Positions 25,949-33,132 of a stretch of 64,000 bases of DNA are shown piece by piece. Within the stretch, counting starts at the first letter, position 1, and the number at the start of each line of letters is the position of its first letter. The stretch comes from Phymorhynchus buccinoides. Lineage: Eukaryota; Mollusca; Gastropoda; Neogastropoda; Raphitomidae. The notes beneath the pieces were generated by a model. The model saw only the letters and a program-made list of their open reading frames with translations. It did not search any database and was not told the origin of the DNA. The stretch spans positions 37,652,926 to 37,716,925 of the forward strand of contig CM065680.1 of NCBI GenBank assembly GCA_017654935.2, in the 5' to 3' direction. Made by a program: the position numbers and the translations under genes.

Positions 25949-26275
25949 AACACACAATTATTGACACCAACTCGTTCATACCCCATTCGGTAAGCCACAG
26001 CAACTGAGCCGCATGGACTGACCACATACACCAACACACATACACAAACACCCTCACACACACCGTACGCACGCAGACAGACACGCACACAAATACACAC
26101 ACACACACATGCGTGCACACACAACCCACAAAACCAAAATACACACAAGCACACATTCATGCTCACACACACACACACACAACACACACACACACAACAC
26201 ACACACACACAATGAATAGTAAAAGCATTTAATTGTGGTGTGTTTCTATTTGCAGGGGCTCCGTATCCGCAGTAA
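3711..26275 (+). CDS. Shisa-like (STMC6-type) single-pass membrane protein gene, 6 exons
   Basis: Join of 3711-3789, 14183-14443, 15523-15673, 16907-17064, 23649-23957 and 26256-26275: 978 nt, 325 codons plus TAA, every junction AG/GT with matching phase. Seen in the protein: signal peptide at residues 1-26; Arg/Gly/Ser/Tyr-rich low-complexity segment 27-113 with a short hydrophobic patch; cysteine domain with C118, C136, C148-C149 and C157-C158; TM helix about 176-198; Pro/Gly/Tyr/Ala-rich tail 199-325 ending in APYPQ. Six cysteines with two CC pairs, one TM and a proline-rich PY-type tail are the hallmark of Shisa-like/CYYR1-like adaptors, which elsewhere bind signalling receptors or WW-domain partners. 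The exact subfamily and partner are not readable here. The introns hold most of the transposons between 4 and 26 kb. The ATG at 3723 (A at -3, G at +4) is a better start than 3711 and would give 321 residues. Confidence 0.8.
4335..4985 (+). mobile_element. LINE fragment (C-terminal end of the RT ORF)
   Basis: A frame codes for [36 protein letters not shown] and [11 protein letters not shown], the common C-terminal signature of CR1/L2/Rex1-type non-LTR elements, then after a stop at about 4818 continues with [10 protein letters not shown] and a terminal stop near 4984. 5' truncated. A GT-rich tract (5025-5270) follows, as in the related copy at 1.1-2.3 kb. It sits where the DIRS recombinase should be. 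Confidence 0.75.
5025..5270. repeat. GT-rich degenerate microsatellite
   Basis: TGTGTG tracts with CA, CG and AT interruptions, following the LINE fragment that ends at 4985. Confidence 0.8.
5340..5480. repeat. TAG and TGG trinucleotide repeats
   Basis: (TAG)n 5340-5405, (TGG)n 5406-5452, then TAG again. Within the broken DIRS element. Confidence 0.95.
5545..7632 (-). pseudogene. DIRS-like reverse transcriptase-RNase H, two frameshifts
   Basis: The RT lies in the frame 7632-6496: fingers/palm motifs [22 protein letters not shown] and the catalytic FLDDSLLVG (YxDD box in the form usual for DIRS). RNase H lies in a second frame, 6536-5607: [22 protein letters not shown] and ADKESRR supply the D-E-D-D residues, followed by the [10 protein letters not shown] motif that marks DIRS-type elements. 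A third frame (from about 5630) gives the TNLVLNSWR start of the YR region before similarity ends. The indels near 6.53 and 5.62 kb show it is dead. Confidence 0.75.
7563..8640 (-). pseudogene. DIRS-like gag, frameshifted
   Basis: A frame from the ATG at 8640 (MDSPSSREG) runs to a stop at 7822; the natural continuation ([17 protein letters not shown] and onward) is in another frame, 7991-7563, so one indel near 7.95 kb breaks it. The product is charged with an acidic middle and a Gly/Arg/His-rich C-terminus ([14 protein letters not shown]), as seen in DIRS Gag-like proteins, likely nucleic-acid binding. It overlaps the RT frame at its end. Confidence 0.6.
9050..9412. other. Intron 1 spacer
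   Basis: An ATT tract at the DIRS end (9049-9075), otherwise AT-rich sequence in which I see nothing. Confidence 0.5.
9413..9904. mobile_element. piggyBac-like deletion derivative
   Basis: Ends are TIR-like: GTAACCTCTTGACTGC on the left and, in reverse complement on the right, TTAACCCCTTGACTGC, with TTAA kept at the right end. Inside, the plus strand codes for an acidic [16 protein letters not shown] that continues as Asp-rich sequence after a one-base shift, like the acidic N-terminus of piggyBac transposases. The rest of the transposase is absent. Confidence 0.5.
9945..10262 (-). mobile_element. GAA-tail SINE, tail type A
   Basis: Full-length reverse-complement copy: head at 10262 (CCCCATGGGGATACC-type hairpin, then TCTTTTGTACAAATA), middle GTTCTGTGCTTGTAACTTCC, tail type A with CAGACATGCTGGGCC and CATATGACAGGAAACTG, ending in GAA-rich sequence at about 9945. 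Other type A copies lie at 33.5 and 34.7 kb. Confidence 0.7.
10335..10402 (+). repeat. Short dispersed repeat, inverted at 27665-27730
   Basis: GTAGCGGTCCCCAGGGGCAA and CAGCCCTTCATTTACCAC match the reverse complement near 27.7 kb. Confidence 0.5.
10450..10710 (-). mobile_element. LINE remnant (C-terminal end)
   Basis: The minus strand gives [17 protein letters not shown], then after a stop [16 protein letters not shown], matching the end of the LINE A type RT frame (compare MIYKITNVL and IRDWNSLPPE at 0.6-0.9 kb). Short and disrupted. Confidence 0.6.
10711..12662. other. Intron 1 sequence
   Basis: Apart from the CA tract at 11.3 kb, a mirror GGCATGGGAATTCCCATGAC stretch at 11.63-11.67 kb and C-runs at 11.89 and 12.12 kb, I see no gene or recognisable element. 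Confidence 0.5.
11280..11410. repeat. CA-rich degenerate microsatellite
   Basis: CACACA with CG and TG interruptions. Confidence 0.85.
12663..13055. repeat. Tandem duplication, 229-bp offset
   Basis: CAGTAATCTCTGCAACAAAT through AGAAAATGACAACGTTAA occurs at 12663-12822 and 12892-13045 with few differences. Confidence 0.75.
13087..13310. repeat. CA tract and purine-rich stretch
   Basis: (CA)n 13087-13120 and, from 13180, a run of almost pure A and G (AAAGAAGGGAGAAAAAGAAG type). Confidence 0.85.
13311..14029. other. Intron 1 sequence
   Basis: CCAATGGACAATAAAG near 13.51 kb resembles the 3' end of some LINEs or transcripts, but with no coding part. Nothing else seen. Confidence 0.4.
14030..14160 (+). 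repeat. Dispersed repeat shared with 25110-25230
   Basis: TGCTGTCCCATCTTCT, CACGCCGCTCATTCC, AATCCCAATTCGCAGC and TTCAGGTYGCAGAATCC blocks occur in the same order at both places. Probably a SINE fragment; it ends 20 bp before the exon 2 acceptor. Confidence 0.6.
14183..14443 (+). CDS. Shisa-like gene exon 2 (Arg/Gly/Ser/Tyr-rich segment)
   Basis: A pyrimidine tract and AG end at 14182; the donor GTAAGT begins at 14444. The exon enters and leaves in phase 1. It codes for residues 27-113: GGYRGGYR, repeated [14 protein letters not shown] motifs, an Arg/Val-rich stretch, then a hydrophobic [11 protein letters not shown] patch and Tyr/Arg-rich end. It lacks cysteine. Composition suggests a secreted-side, positively charged disordered spacer. 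The other long frame through this exon (Glu/Ala/Thr-rich) does not join its neighbours. Confidence 0.75.
15190..15488 (+). mobile_element. GAA-tail SINE, tail type B
   Basis: Head CCTGGGGATACTAGGGGGG, then TTCTGGAAGTTCTGTGCTTG, followed by tail type B: TTTTGAGCTCCCCCGAAACC, TACGCAGCGGGGAGACCAGT, CATTATGGTCATATGGCC and a (GAA)n end. It inserts only 35 bp upstream of the exon 3 acceptor of the Shisa-like gene. Confidence 0.7.
15523..15673 (+). CDS. Shisa-like gene exon 3 (six-cysteine domain)
   Basis: The acceptor TTGCTAG ends at 15522; the donor GTGAGT begins at 15674. In phase 1, out phase 2. It holds all six ectodomain cysteines (118, 136, 148, 149, 157, 158), with the YTWCC and EFCC motifs close to the Shisa pattern of two CC pairs. 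The last 57 nt and the donor are copied three more times just downstream (see the repeat at 15674-16066). Confidence 0.85.
15614..16066 (+). repeat. Tandem copies of the exon 3 end, donor and GT repeat
   Basis: After the real exon end, three copies (cores at about 15727-15782, 15836-15893, 15959-16018) repeat the ACACCTGGTGCTGTGG through TACTACTATGG segment with its CC/CC codons, each followed by GTAAGC or GTAAGT and a GT microsatellite. Spacing 109-125 bp. A TTTTTCTYTCAGGCAG-like acceptor precedes each GT tract. Confidence 0.85.
16067..16906. other. Intron 3 remainder
   Basis: AT-rich, no element recognised. The stretch ATTTTGAATTGTTAAAA at 16.42 kb and TTCCCTTGAAGCAAATGCAT at 16.69 kb recur in reverse complement at 50.85-51.17 kb, so 16.39-16.74 kb is probably a dispersed repeat copy. 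Confidence 0.5.
16907..17064 (+). CDS. Shisa-like gene exon 4 (transmembrane helix)
   Basis: The acceptor CTGCAG ends at 16906; the donor GTCAGT begins at 17065. In phase 2, out phase 1. It codes for a short Ser/Gly/Arg linker, a 23-residue hydrophobic helix (about 176-198) ending in CCW, and a basic juxtamembrane stretch RKQKNNNKG that fits the cytoplasmic side under the positive-inside rule. The orientation therefore agrees with type I topology. Confidence 0.85.
17087..17673. repeat. 254-bp imperfect inverted repeat after exon 4
   Basis: 17087-17340 pairs with 17420-17673, roughly 90 percent by eye. The donor-proximal GTCAGTGTCTGTGGGTGTGG (from 17065) is repeated at 17399, and the spacer block GTGTGCGTGTTGTGTTTGC at 17341 recurs at 17676. 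Confidence 0.8.
17740..18484. other. Intron 4 sequence
   Basis: AT-rich, nothing recognised. Confidence 0.5.
18485..18650 (+). repeat. Dispersed repeat, inverted relative to 42195-42350
   Basis: TACCCTGGCTAAAAGACTC, CAAATACATCGGC and GCCACGTGGGCAGCCAC are found in reverse complement at 42.2-42.35 kb. The end with CCTGGAGTCTTTAAGCCAGG occurs again at 63.83-63.87 kb. Likely a SINE or MITE family. Confidence 0.55.
19222..19474. mobile_element. TTAA MITE (piggyBac-type), copy 1
   Basis: TTAACCCTTTCACCGCCA at one end and TGGCGGTGAAAGGGTTAA at the other; the interior is AT-rich without coding. TTAA at both ends and CCC-starting TIRs fit piggyBac-type MITEs. Confidence 0.7.
19787..19830. repeat. 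CT then TA microsatellite
   Basis: (CT)n followed directly by (TA)n in intron 4. Confidence 0.9.
19831..20989. other. Intron 4 sequence
   Basis: AT-rich; short TA tracts at 20.68 and 20.87 kb. No gene seen. Confidence 0.5.
20990..21130 (-). repeat. Dispersed repeat, partner of 36830-36960
   Basis: GAACAGACACATATGG, ATGGTGGGAACGATACTGG and GAGGCAGTGCAACA occur in reverse complement at 36.85-36.96 kb. Confidence 0.6.
21567..21749. mobile_element. Related TA-flanked MITE, second family
   Basis: Starts TACAGTGGATTCCTAATAAC and ends GCGATTTTCACTGTA. Same end motif as the 51.9 kb family but a different interior. Confidence 0.55.
22100..22190. mobile_element. TIR MITE, partial copy
   Basis: TATTTTTCGGATTATAAGGC and GAGACCCCTGCGCCTTATAA match the left half of the 25.45 kb copy. 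Confidence 0.6.
22367..22904. mobile_element. TIR element carrying four exon-like 90-bp units
   Basis: CGCATGCAATACAGACGTAA at 22381-22400 is exactly inverted at 22871-22890; the match extends to about 34 bp with three mismatches. Between them are four tandem 90-bp units (starts 22531, 22621, 22711, 22801). Confidence 0.6.
22507..22865 (+). repeat. Four 90-bp tandem units shaped like micro-exons
   Basis: Each unit has a TTGTTGTTTTACAG acceptor, a 35-nt core coding [11 protein letters not shown] in one frame, and a CTG/GTAAGT donor. Units are nearly identical. The period is divisible by three, so a frame runs through all four (30 residues per unit). Whether any core is spliced is unknown. Confidence 0.7.
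23260..23400. repeat. Diverged relative of the 56.4-57.3 kb repeat
   Basis: TGTCAGGACAAATGTTTGAT and TTTTGTCCTATTGATTTC match the reverse complement of the 57.2-57.35 kb sequence. Lies 250 bp before exon 5. Confidence 0.45.
23649..23957 (+). CDS. Shisa-like gene exon 5 (Pro/Tyr/Gly-rich tail)
   Basis: The acceptor CCCTACAG ends at 23648; the donor GTGAGT begins at 23958. Phase 1 to phase 1. It codes for repeats of the type [20 protein letters not shown], the proline-rich cytosolic tail typical of Shisa-like and WBP1-like proteins, a likely WW- or SH3-domain docking surface (inference). The exon is far more GC-rich than its surroundings. A G-run of about 23 bases (23967-23989) lies ten bases into the intron. 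Confidence 0.85.
23967..24830. repeat. G-run and minisatellite after the exon 5 donor
   Basis: About 23 G residues, then some 15 units of 50-65 bp built on GGCAGGGTGGAAGGGAGAGG and AAGAAAAGGAGAATG with GT-rich spacers of varying length. The long frames through it (up to 395 codons) are repeat artefacts. Confidence 0.85.
25110..25330 (+). repeat. Dispersed repeat shared with 14030-14160
   Basis: Longer copy of the same repeat family, continuing into GAGACCAGCAGTCCAAGG and further unique sequence. No coding potential seen. Confidence 0.6.
25454..25637. mobile_element. TIR MITE with GGACTATAAGGC ends
   Basis: TACTGTATTTTTCGGACTAT at the left and ATAGTCCGTAAAATACGGTA at the right are inverted repeats; TA at both ends. 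Partial copies lie at 22100-22190 and 58990-59085. Confidence 0.7.
25711..26215 (-). mobile_element. LINE B 3' tail, second copy
   Basis: Matches 1113-1900 in order and sequence: AAT-repeat end, ATATAGCGCTTTACCTCAGA block, CT tract, CA tracts, and the unique stretch with ACTCGTTCATACCCCATTCG and CACAGCAACTGAGCCGCATG. The coding part is absent (5' truncation). It ends about 40 bp before the exon 6 acceptor of the Shisa-like gene. Confidence 0.75.
26256..26275 (+). CDS. Shisa-like gene exon 6 (last residues and stop)
   Basis: A 20-nt coding end after the acceptor CTATTTGCAG at 26255. Joined in phase 1 to exon 5 it gives GAPYPQ and TAA at 26273-26275, continuing the PY-rich tail. The good pyrimidine tract and the in-phase, in-character ending support the call. 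The 3' UTR starts at 26276; its end is not identified. Confidence 0.75.
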
Positions 26276-27655
26276 TAAGGACAGTGGGAAAACGATGCAA
26301 TAGTAGAGAGATCACAATGGATAGAAGACGGTGTACAGGAAGGAAACAACCGTCACCCGTTGGAGCTGTGTGACGGACGATCTGCACCTCTTCCCAACCA
26401 TCTTTATTCTGATTGCAAAGAAATGTTCATCTTGCCTTCTTTCTCTCATTCTTTAATTTCTTGATTCTTTTTCATCTAGTCAGCTTGTCTCTCTCTTTGT
26501 AGTCTCTCTTTGACATGGGCAGATGGCCTGGTCATTTAACACCTGTCATTTGTCTGTATTCTCTCTCTCTCTCCTTTCTTGCCTTACTTTTAGTGTTTAC
26601 ATTTTCTTGCAGGTTTTATTCCTTCTTTTTTGTGTGTTTAAAACATATTGGACTTTTAGTACTTCTTGTACTTACATAGAGGTGGGTTGTTTTTAGGCCA
26701 GGAGAGAAGAAATTGTTGACATTTTGGAGTTTGGTTAACAGTTTTTATACATCTTTTGCTATTTTTGTTTGTTTATCTACTCTAGTACTTTACTTACCTT
26801 GAAAAAAGAAAAAAAAAGTTGAAATGTTCATTGTTTAATCTCGACATTTTTTGACTTTTATTAATTAGCAGGTACTATATCTTTATGTTCATAAACATTC
26901 TTTATTCTACTTTGATTTATTGACTAAACAGTGTGTATTGTAACTATATTGTCTCAACAAATCAAGCCATCTTCTAAAAGATAATACAATATCTTTGACT
27001 TTGATAGGCGGTATTTGTAATTTTACAAATTGTGCAATCCTCTAACAGTATGCATTGACAGAATTCACAATGTTCTTTACATGGATGCAACTACACAAAA
27101 TGAAAGGCCGGGGTCCAGGGGTAATGTCCCCATGCAGCTGAAGCAAAAATTGATTTATGAAGGTAGTTTAGTTTGCTTTTTCCACAATTTATACAAATGC
27201 TTATTTTAAAGTGTTTGAAAAATACAGTAGACACACAAAGATCTTGTTTGACAAATTAAAAAAAAAAAGTTCCTGTTCTGGTAAAATTCAAAAACAGGAA
27301 ATCCTTGTATATCAGGAAGAGTAGCACCCATGTCTTTACCTTAACACTGTTTTGGTGGTAGACTCGGGTAGATGTGAGCTTCATCTTTGTTAATCCATGA
27401 CTATGATTCTGCAAGTCAATCAAAGAAAGACTCAGTTGTCTTTCCCTGCTGGGGAATCTACTAGAAACGAAATCAAAATGATTAAGCTGTAAAATGAAAA
27501 GTAAAGCTGCTGGAATAAATCTACCCAAAGTGTTTGGGGATAAGTCCCTTTTAAAACAAAAAGCAGCACAACACCCGGGGGAGTGGGGGCGGTCTCTTTT
27601 AAATGATCATCTCATCACTAAACATTGACAGGCGGTGAGGATGTTCATGAGTTTA
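26276..27655 (+). other. 3' flank, probable 3' UTR of the Shisa-like gene
   Basis: No ORF or element. ACTTTTAGTACTTCTTGTACTT with GCCAGGAGAGAAGA at 26.65-26.71 kb also occurs at 23.18-23.24 kb in intron 4, so a small dispersed repeat is present. No clear AATAAA close to the stop. Confidence 0.4.
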
Positions 27656-27779
27656 TCAAAAGAGTGATATATTAAGTGGTAAATGAAGGGCAGGAGCTGT
27701 TCTGGGCCGGGGCTTGTCCCCGGTGAGCGCTACGCTAGAGTTCTTTTGCCTAGATGCTGCAAAAGAAAGGTCTATGGCC

Positions 27780-28030
27780 CATTGTCTTACTGTCATACCA
27801 TCAGGACAGTATAATTTTAACTCACTGTCATACCACCAGGACAGTATTTTAAACTCACTGTCATACCACAAGGACAGTATTTTAAACTCACTGTCATACC
27901 ACAAGGACAGTATTTTAAACTCACTGTCATACCACCAGGACACTATTTTAAACTCAAATGTTATACCATCAGGACAGTACTTTAAAGTTTTAAACTCAGT
28001 GTCATACCATCAGGACAGTACTTTTAAACT
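27780..28030. repeat. 33-bp minisatellite, about 8 units
   Basis: Unit CTCACTGTCATACCACCAGG with ACAGTATTTTAAA; the last two units are irregular. In the downstream flank of the Shisa-like gene. Confidence 0.8.
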
Positions 28031-28270
28031 CGCAAAGCGCTCTCCCCTTTCTGTTGAGTAATAGCCTTCATAGGCTCCTTCAACATAACTGATACAGATA
28101 CAGATGGGTTTATCAAATGAGAGAGAGCAACTCTGCAGTGATGGTTGTAGATGGTCGGTTAAACTCAGCAGTTGTAAACTTAAAAAAGCAGCAGCCATAA
28201 AGCAAGAACAAAAGAGAGAAAGCAATGGAGTTTTCTTCAAGAACACATGCATGGTAAGACTATTACTTAA

Positions 28271-28416
28271 CCAGGGCCTGTATTCACGTTGAGATAGCAT
28301 GAGACTTAGCATGATGCTAACTTAGAAGCTCTTCCAAAAGTAGGACTATTTGGAAGAGCTTCTAAGTTAGCATCATGCTAAGTCTCATGCTATCTCAACG
28401 TGAATACAGGCCCTGG
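28271..28416. repeat. Perfect 68-bp hairpin with 10-nt loop
   Basis: 28271-28338 and 28349-28416 are exact reverse complements (start CCAGGGCCTGTATTCACG). 2 kb past the Shisa-like stop. Looks like a fold-back MITE; a small-RNA precursor cannot be excluded. Confidence 0.85.
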
Positions 28417-28419
28417 ACT

Positions 28420-29476
28420 TTAAAATGTATCATATGAGAGGAGCGTTGAAAATGTATTATCATGATTTGGTGTAAAGCTGTTGGCTTTGCATACAGTATT
28501 TTTTGTGTACTGGATATATTTTTTTATGATCTGTATTGATGAACTTGCCTTCAGGCAATCTGAGTGTCACTATTGTTGCTTTTATATCTATCAGTACAAA
28601 TTTAAAGTGATTGAATTTCTTTTTAAAAAGAAACAGATTAAAAAGAGGAACTGACCTTGTTAGTGGTGGTAGAGGGATCCTAGTTGAAGGGAAGGAATGG
28701 TAAAGGATCCTGCAGTCAACCTCATTTCCAAGGATCCTGCAGTCAACCTCATTTATCTTCTCAGATTGAAAAGAGTTGGTGTTGGTAGAAGTTTTTCCTA
28801 TATCTTGATTTGATGGATCAGGGTGATCATTTTTCTTGTGAAAGTAGTTGTCTTTAATTCTTTTATACCCCCCCCCAAGCATTTGGAGATTTGTACTATC
28901 AGATGTTATGGTGTTTTGACGAGTGTTTTCTGCTTATGTCTAGCTGCACTACACAATCACTGTAAATCAGTCCACCGATTCAGTCCACACACACACACAC
29001 ACACACACAAAGAAAGTAACACACACACACACATTGTTATCAATTGTTGCATTTTAACATTTTGATTCCACATGTTATTTGTAGAATATTCTCTACTTGT
29101 TCTTTCAAAGTGTTGTCAATCACTGTGAATGCTTTTTCATATACACTGTATTATTGTGTGTTGTACTTTATTGATTTATTTATTGCAGGATTTTTTTTTA
29201 ATCTACTTCTATTTTAATTCCTTTTACGTCGTTAATATGCTTCTTGTGCATTTTAAAGAAATGCTTCCTGCATTTTAGTTCAACCTCGAACACAATGTAG
29301 CCTATTGTTAAATCTGATTTTACCACTCAGTGCTGTGATCTGTTGTTTTTGTGGGGTTTTGTTATGAATTATGTTTTTTGTTTATTAATGCTACCAGAGT
29401 TATTCTTTCTTGTAATTTCACAGGCGTTTTTTGTTTTGTTTTTAAACTGGGTTGTAGACTGCATTTCTTCTATCTT
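28420..29476. other. Intergenic sequence
   Basis: A short duplication of AAGGATCCTGCAGTCAACCT at 28.70-28.75 kb and CA tracts near 29.0 kb. Otherwise nothing recognised. Confidence 0.5.
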
Positions 29477-29632
29477 TGTACAACGTTTCGAAGTATTTGT
29501 ACATAATGCAAATCTGTGTGAATTTTTTCTCTCTTTGTACGTTTCAAAGTATTTGTACATAATACAAATCTGTTAATTGTTTTCTCTCTTTGTACATTTC
29601 GAAGTATTTGTACATAATACAAATCTGTGTTC
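29477..29632. repeat. Short tandem repeat, 3 units of about 50 bp
   Basis: Units of CTTTGTACATTTCGAAGTAT with TTGTACATAATACAAATCTG. Confidence 0.75.
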
Positions 29633-29734
29633 CTAGGGTGGGGGGTTACATGTAAAGGCATAATGTATGTCAGTTTCGTGCACATTTATCACATTAATAC
29701 AATTATGTGTTCCACTTTGACAGTTGTACTAAAG

Positions 29735-30010
29735 CTGAGGTGGCAAACAGGTACTGCCAAACCTCCAGCGCCGATGAGATACTATCATCACTGGAATGGC
29801 CATCTCCGGAAGAAAGAAGAAGAAACAGGAGACTGGAGATGTTCTTCAAATATGACCAAGGCCTCACATAAATCAACTCGGCCTACCTGCCAAACCCAAC
29901 AGGCACAAGAAGAGGCATCAGAAAATCAAACACCAAGGCGTTTTTTTCATTATATCGGCAGTCGTCTTCAACCCGTTGAAGTTGGCCGATTGACTTGAAG
30001 AAGAAGAAGA
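29735..30010 (+). mobile_element. Probable SINE with (GAA)n tail, different family
   Basis: Runs from CTGAGGTGGCAAACAGGTAC to GATTGACTTGAAGAAGAAGA. The body does not match the GAA-tail family above, but the same 3' end suggests mobilisation by a similar LINE partner (inference). Confidence 0.45.
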
Positions 30011-30471
30011 AAAGAATGTTGACAATAGAAAATATATAAAAATGTTGTTTGTTTGTTCTCTGGAAAACATATGCAGAATAAATAGGAAAGGGTCGTTTGT
30101 TGGCTACTTTATAATGAAAGATAAAACTTTGAGGGATATTGTTTCTGTATTCTGTTGTATTTAGCAAGCTTGTCCAGGCAATCTTTTCATAGTAAGTTTC
30201 AACATGATGCGCCTCATTTATTGTTCAAAAGACTATGTAAAGGCACAGTCATGGATGTGAAAGCCCAGTTAACATTTTTTAATATCAGGCAAGATTCACA
30301 TACATACGTTTGTAAGCAGAGGGTGGTCAAGCAATGGTGTTGTGGTAGAATGGGAGGATAGCGTTTGGACATACACTGAAAAGGACAAGGAAGGAGAGAA
30401 AGAAATAAGAAAGGAACCAGAGAGGCAGGCGCCTTAACGAGCCTTTTTAACTTATATTTTATTCTTATTAT

Positions 30472-30965
30472 TACCGTATTTTACGGACTACAGGGCGCAC
30501 CTGATTATAAGGCACACTCCCCCTGTGGGGATACCGGGGGAGTTTTTTGTATAAATAGTTCCCCCACCTTCTGGAAGTTCTGTGCTTGTAACTTCCTCTA
30601 ATCTGTCACTCTCTTTGACTCTGCCTTTGCTTACTGTCATCTACTATCTTTCTGCCTTTCCGGCCCATTCTCCTGCCTTTTTTCCCAAAAGAATCTTCCA
30701 AATAATTTTTCTCCTTTGAGCTCCTCCGAAATCGGAATGTGTCGGCTGTACGCAGCGGGGAGACCAGTGAAAACTGAAAGCCTTACCCATTATGGCCATA
30801 TGACATGGGAACGCAGAAGAAGAAGAAGAAGGCACACCCCAAATTTTACACAAAATTGAGATTTTTTAATTATAATTTCGTACATTTTATCTATCACATT
30901 ATAAGGCGCAGGGGTCTCAGTTTAGGAAAAAAAAGTATTGCCTTATAGTCCATAAAAATACGGTA
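30472..30965. mobile_element. TIR MITE, copy interrupted by a SINE
   Basis: TACCGTATTTTACGGACTAC start and ATAGTCCATAAAAATACGGTA-type end; the body matches the 25.45 kb copy. A SINE (30518-30830) splits it with a 9-bp target duplication. Confidence 0.75.
30518..30830 (+). mobile_element. GAA-tail SINE, tail type B, nested in a MITE
   Basis: Same head and type B tail as at 15.2 kb. It interrupts the TIR element at 30472-30965 and is flanked by the direct repeat AAGGCACAC (30509-30517 and 30829-30837), a target-site duplication. This fixes both ends and shows a length near 313 bp with a (GAA)n 3' end. Confidence 0.8.
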
Positions 30966-31016
30966 GTTAAAACAACACAGCACATATTTCTTTCAGTATT
31001 TGCTCAATGTTCATGT

Positions 31017-31251
31017 TTAACCCTTTCGCCGCCAGCCATTTTTCAGCCAAAAAATACCATTAAACTTAACTGGGTAGAGAAAATAAAATATTGCAATATT
31101 GCGAATTCCTCAGTGATATATATCTATCCTTACCTCCCAAAATTAAGAAAACAGGGTCTTTGGATAACAGGCACTGATTTGATGCCTTTTAGTGACATGG
31201 GTGTTAAACCATTGTGGTGCTAAAATGCAACGTTGGCAGTGAAAGGGTTAA
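31017..31251. mobile_element. TTAA MITE, copy 2
   Basis: Same family and orientation as 19.2 kb: TTAACCCTTTCGCCGCCA start, GGCAGTGAAAGGGTTAA end. Confidence 0.7.
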
Positions 31252-33120
31252 AGCGATGCTTAAGGAAGAAAAGAACCACTGTACTTTTTTTTACACTGCC
31301 GGTACAGATGGTTCTGTACAGCATTACATTTTCCCTCCTTTGTGTAAAGCATCTTTTTTTGTTTTTTTAAAAGGGTGTTCTATTTTGCATTGTAATATTT
31401 CTTTCTTTTCTTTGTGAGTGTTAAAAAATATATATTTTGCAATTACATATGGTTGTTGAAGAAAATGCTTTGCTCAATAGTTTCTCAGTTTTTTGTTTAC
31501 AAAAATGAAAAGCAAAAAAAAAAGACGATATAATTGGATGCATCTTTTAAGATTTTTAAATTATGAAAAAGTAGCACAAGATATTAATTTTGTTCTTGAT
31601 ACGTTTTGAAAAATGGAGCCACAAATCTATTGCATGCAAAATTGTGTTTGTCTGTTTTGTTTTATACTTGATTCCTTTTGGCTCTTTCTGTTATTATAAT
31701 GCGTTTTATAACATTGAGCATTGTTCTAGTTAGATTTTGATGTTCGTGTAGTAAGGATATTATTTTCAAATAATAGTACAACTAAAATCATGTTGCATTT
31801 ATTAATGTTTTTAAAAAGAGTTCCTTGTGTTATTAACACTGTTAAACATAATTTTGTAACTTCAGTTTCAAAGTAGAAAAGCGAAGAAATAGAGTTAGAG
31901 ATCCAGTTTCGAATTTTTGCCAAGATCGAAGACAGAATAATGTATGCACACAGATATGACGTGTACGCGCACTCGCTTTAACGCTTGCACATCATATACC
32001 CACACAAGACATTTATTGCATGCATAGCATCTCAACTGTATTATGTCAAATACTTTAAAAAAAAGATTTATTTCTTGGTTGGAGGTTATCAGGGTAACTG
32101 TTGTACAGAACCTCCCCCCGCGTGAATTCCTAATCATTCCCTACTTCTTTTGATAGATAGTTTAGTAAAAATTGTGTTATCAGATGTTTTGTGTTGGAAG
32201 CAAAGTATTGGGGACTCAGATAATTTACTCAGTTTTTTTCTCTGGTATCTCTTAGCAGGACGTATTTTAACGTTTACATGCTTGTTATACACATTTTGTG
32301 ATATCAAGTTTCAAATTTCATGCTGTGGAGTTTGTATTTTTATTTATTTTTTGGGGGGTCATGTTTAAATTAGACCTGGTTTACTTGTATGATTTTGGTT
32401 ATTCGTTGCGAAATAAGAGTAAAAATGACCATGAAAGTATGGTTTAGTTAAAAACAACCTAGGTAGATAAATGAGGCATGATACGATTAATATTCTCACT
32501 GACAGACAGAAAAAAATAGCTAATTTTTATATAAACATTTTGGTTGTTATCTTAGTTCAGCTGTTAATGGTTGTGCAGGCCATGAGCCGGAATCTGGCTC
32601 ATTTGTCTAGATAGATAAAATCAAATTTTGCATAGTTTTAACTCATTCCGGACGAATTATGAGTATGCTCGGAACAGAACGCCAGTCAGGGCCTACTTAC
32701 GAGTATTCTAGGAACAGGAGAACACCAGTCAGGGCCTACTTACGAGTATTCTAGGAACATCAATTTTTTAGTCAAAAATCCAAGTTTTTTTCAATCCAAA
32801 CCACGTTTTTCGAATTACATCTCTTCATCACTGTTCCAGCTTTCGCTTTACTTATGTTGGGTACTTCTATCTTCATTTTGAATGTAAAAAAATACATGGG
32901 CCCCAGACAAGCCTCAGAAAATACTCCAGTACATTTTCTTTAACAGTGATAGCCATAAGGAGACTAATGATTCTGATTTTAATGCAAGTGACCACGATCT
33001 CAAAGCGAAAAATAAACTTGGATCAACCAGTAATGTTGTCAAAATCAATCGTTGACAGTGTGTGTTGTTGCGCTTCTTATTTGTTATAACATTTTTTTAG
33101 GCAGCCTCGGGCCAGTAATG
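31252..33120. other. Intergenic sequence
   Basis: AT-rich. Only the small duplication at 32.64-32.76 kb stands out. Confidence 0.5.
32640..32760. repeat. Tandem duplication
   Basis: CCAGTCAGGGCCTACTTACG with GAGTATTCTAGGAACA is present twice, with a third diverged start at 32640. Confidence 0.6.
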
Positions 33121-33132
33121 GAGTTTACCTAA

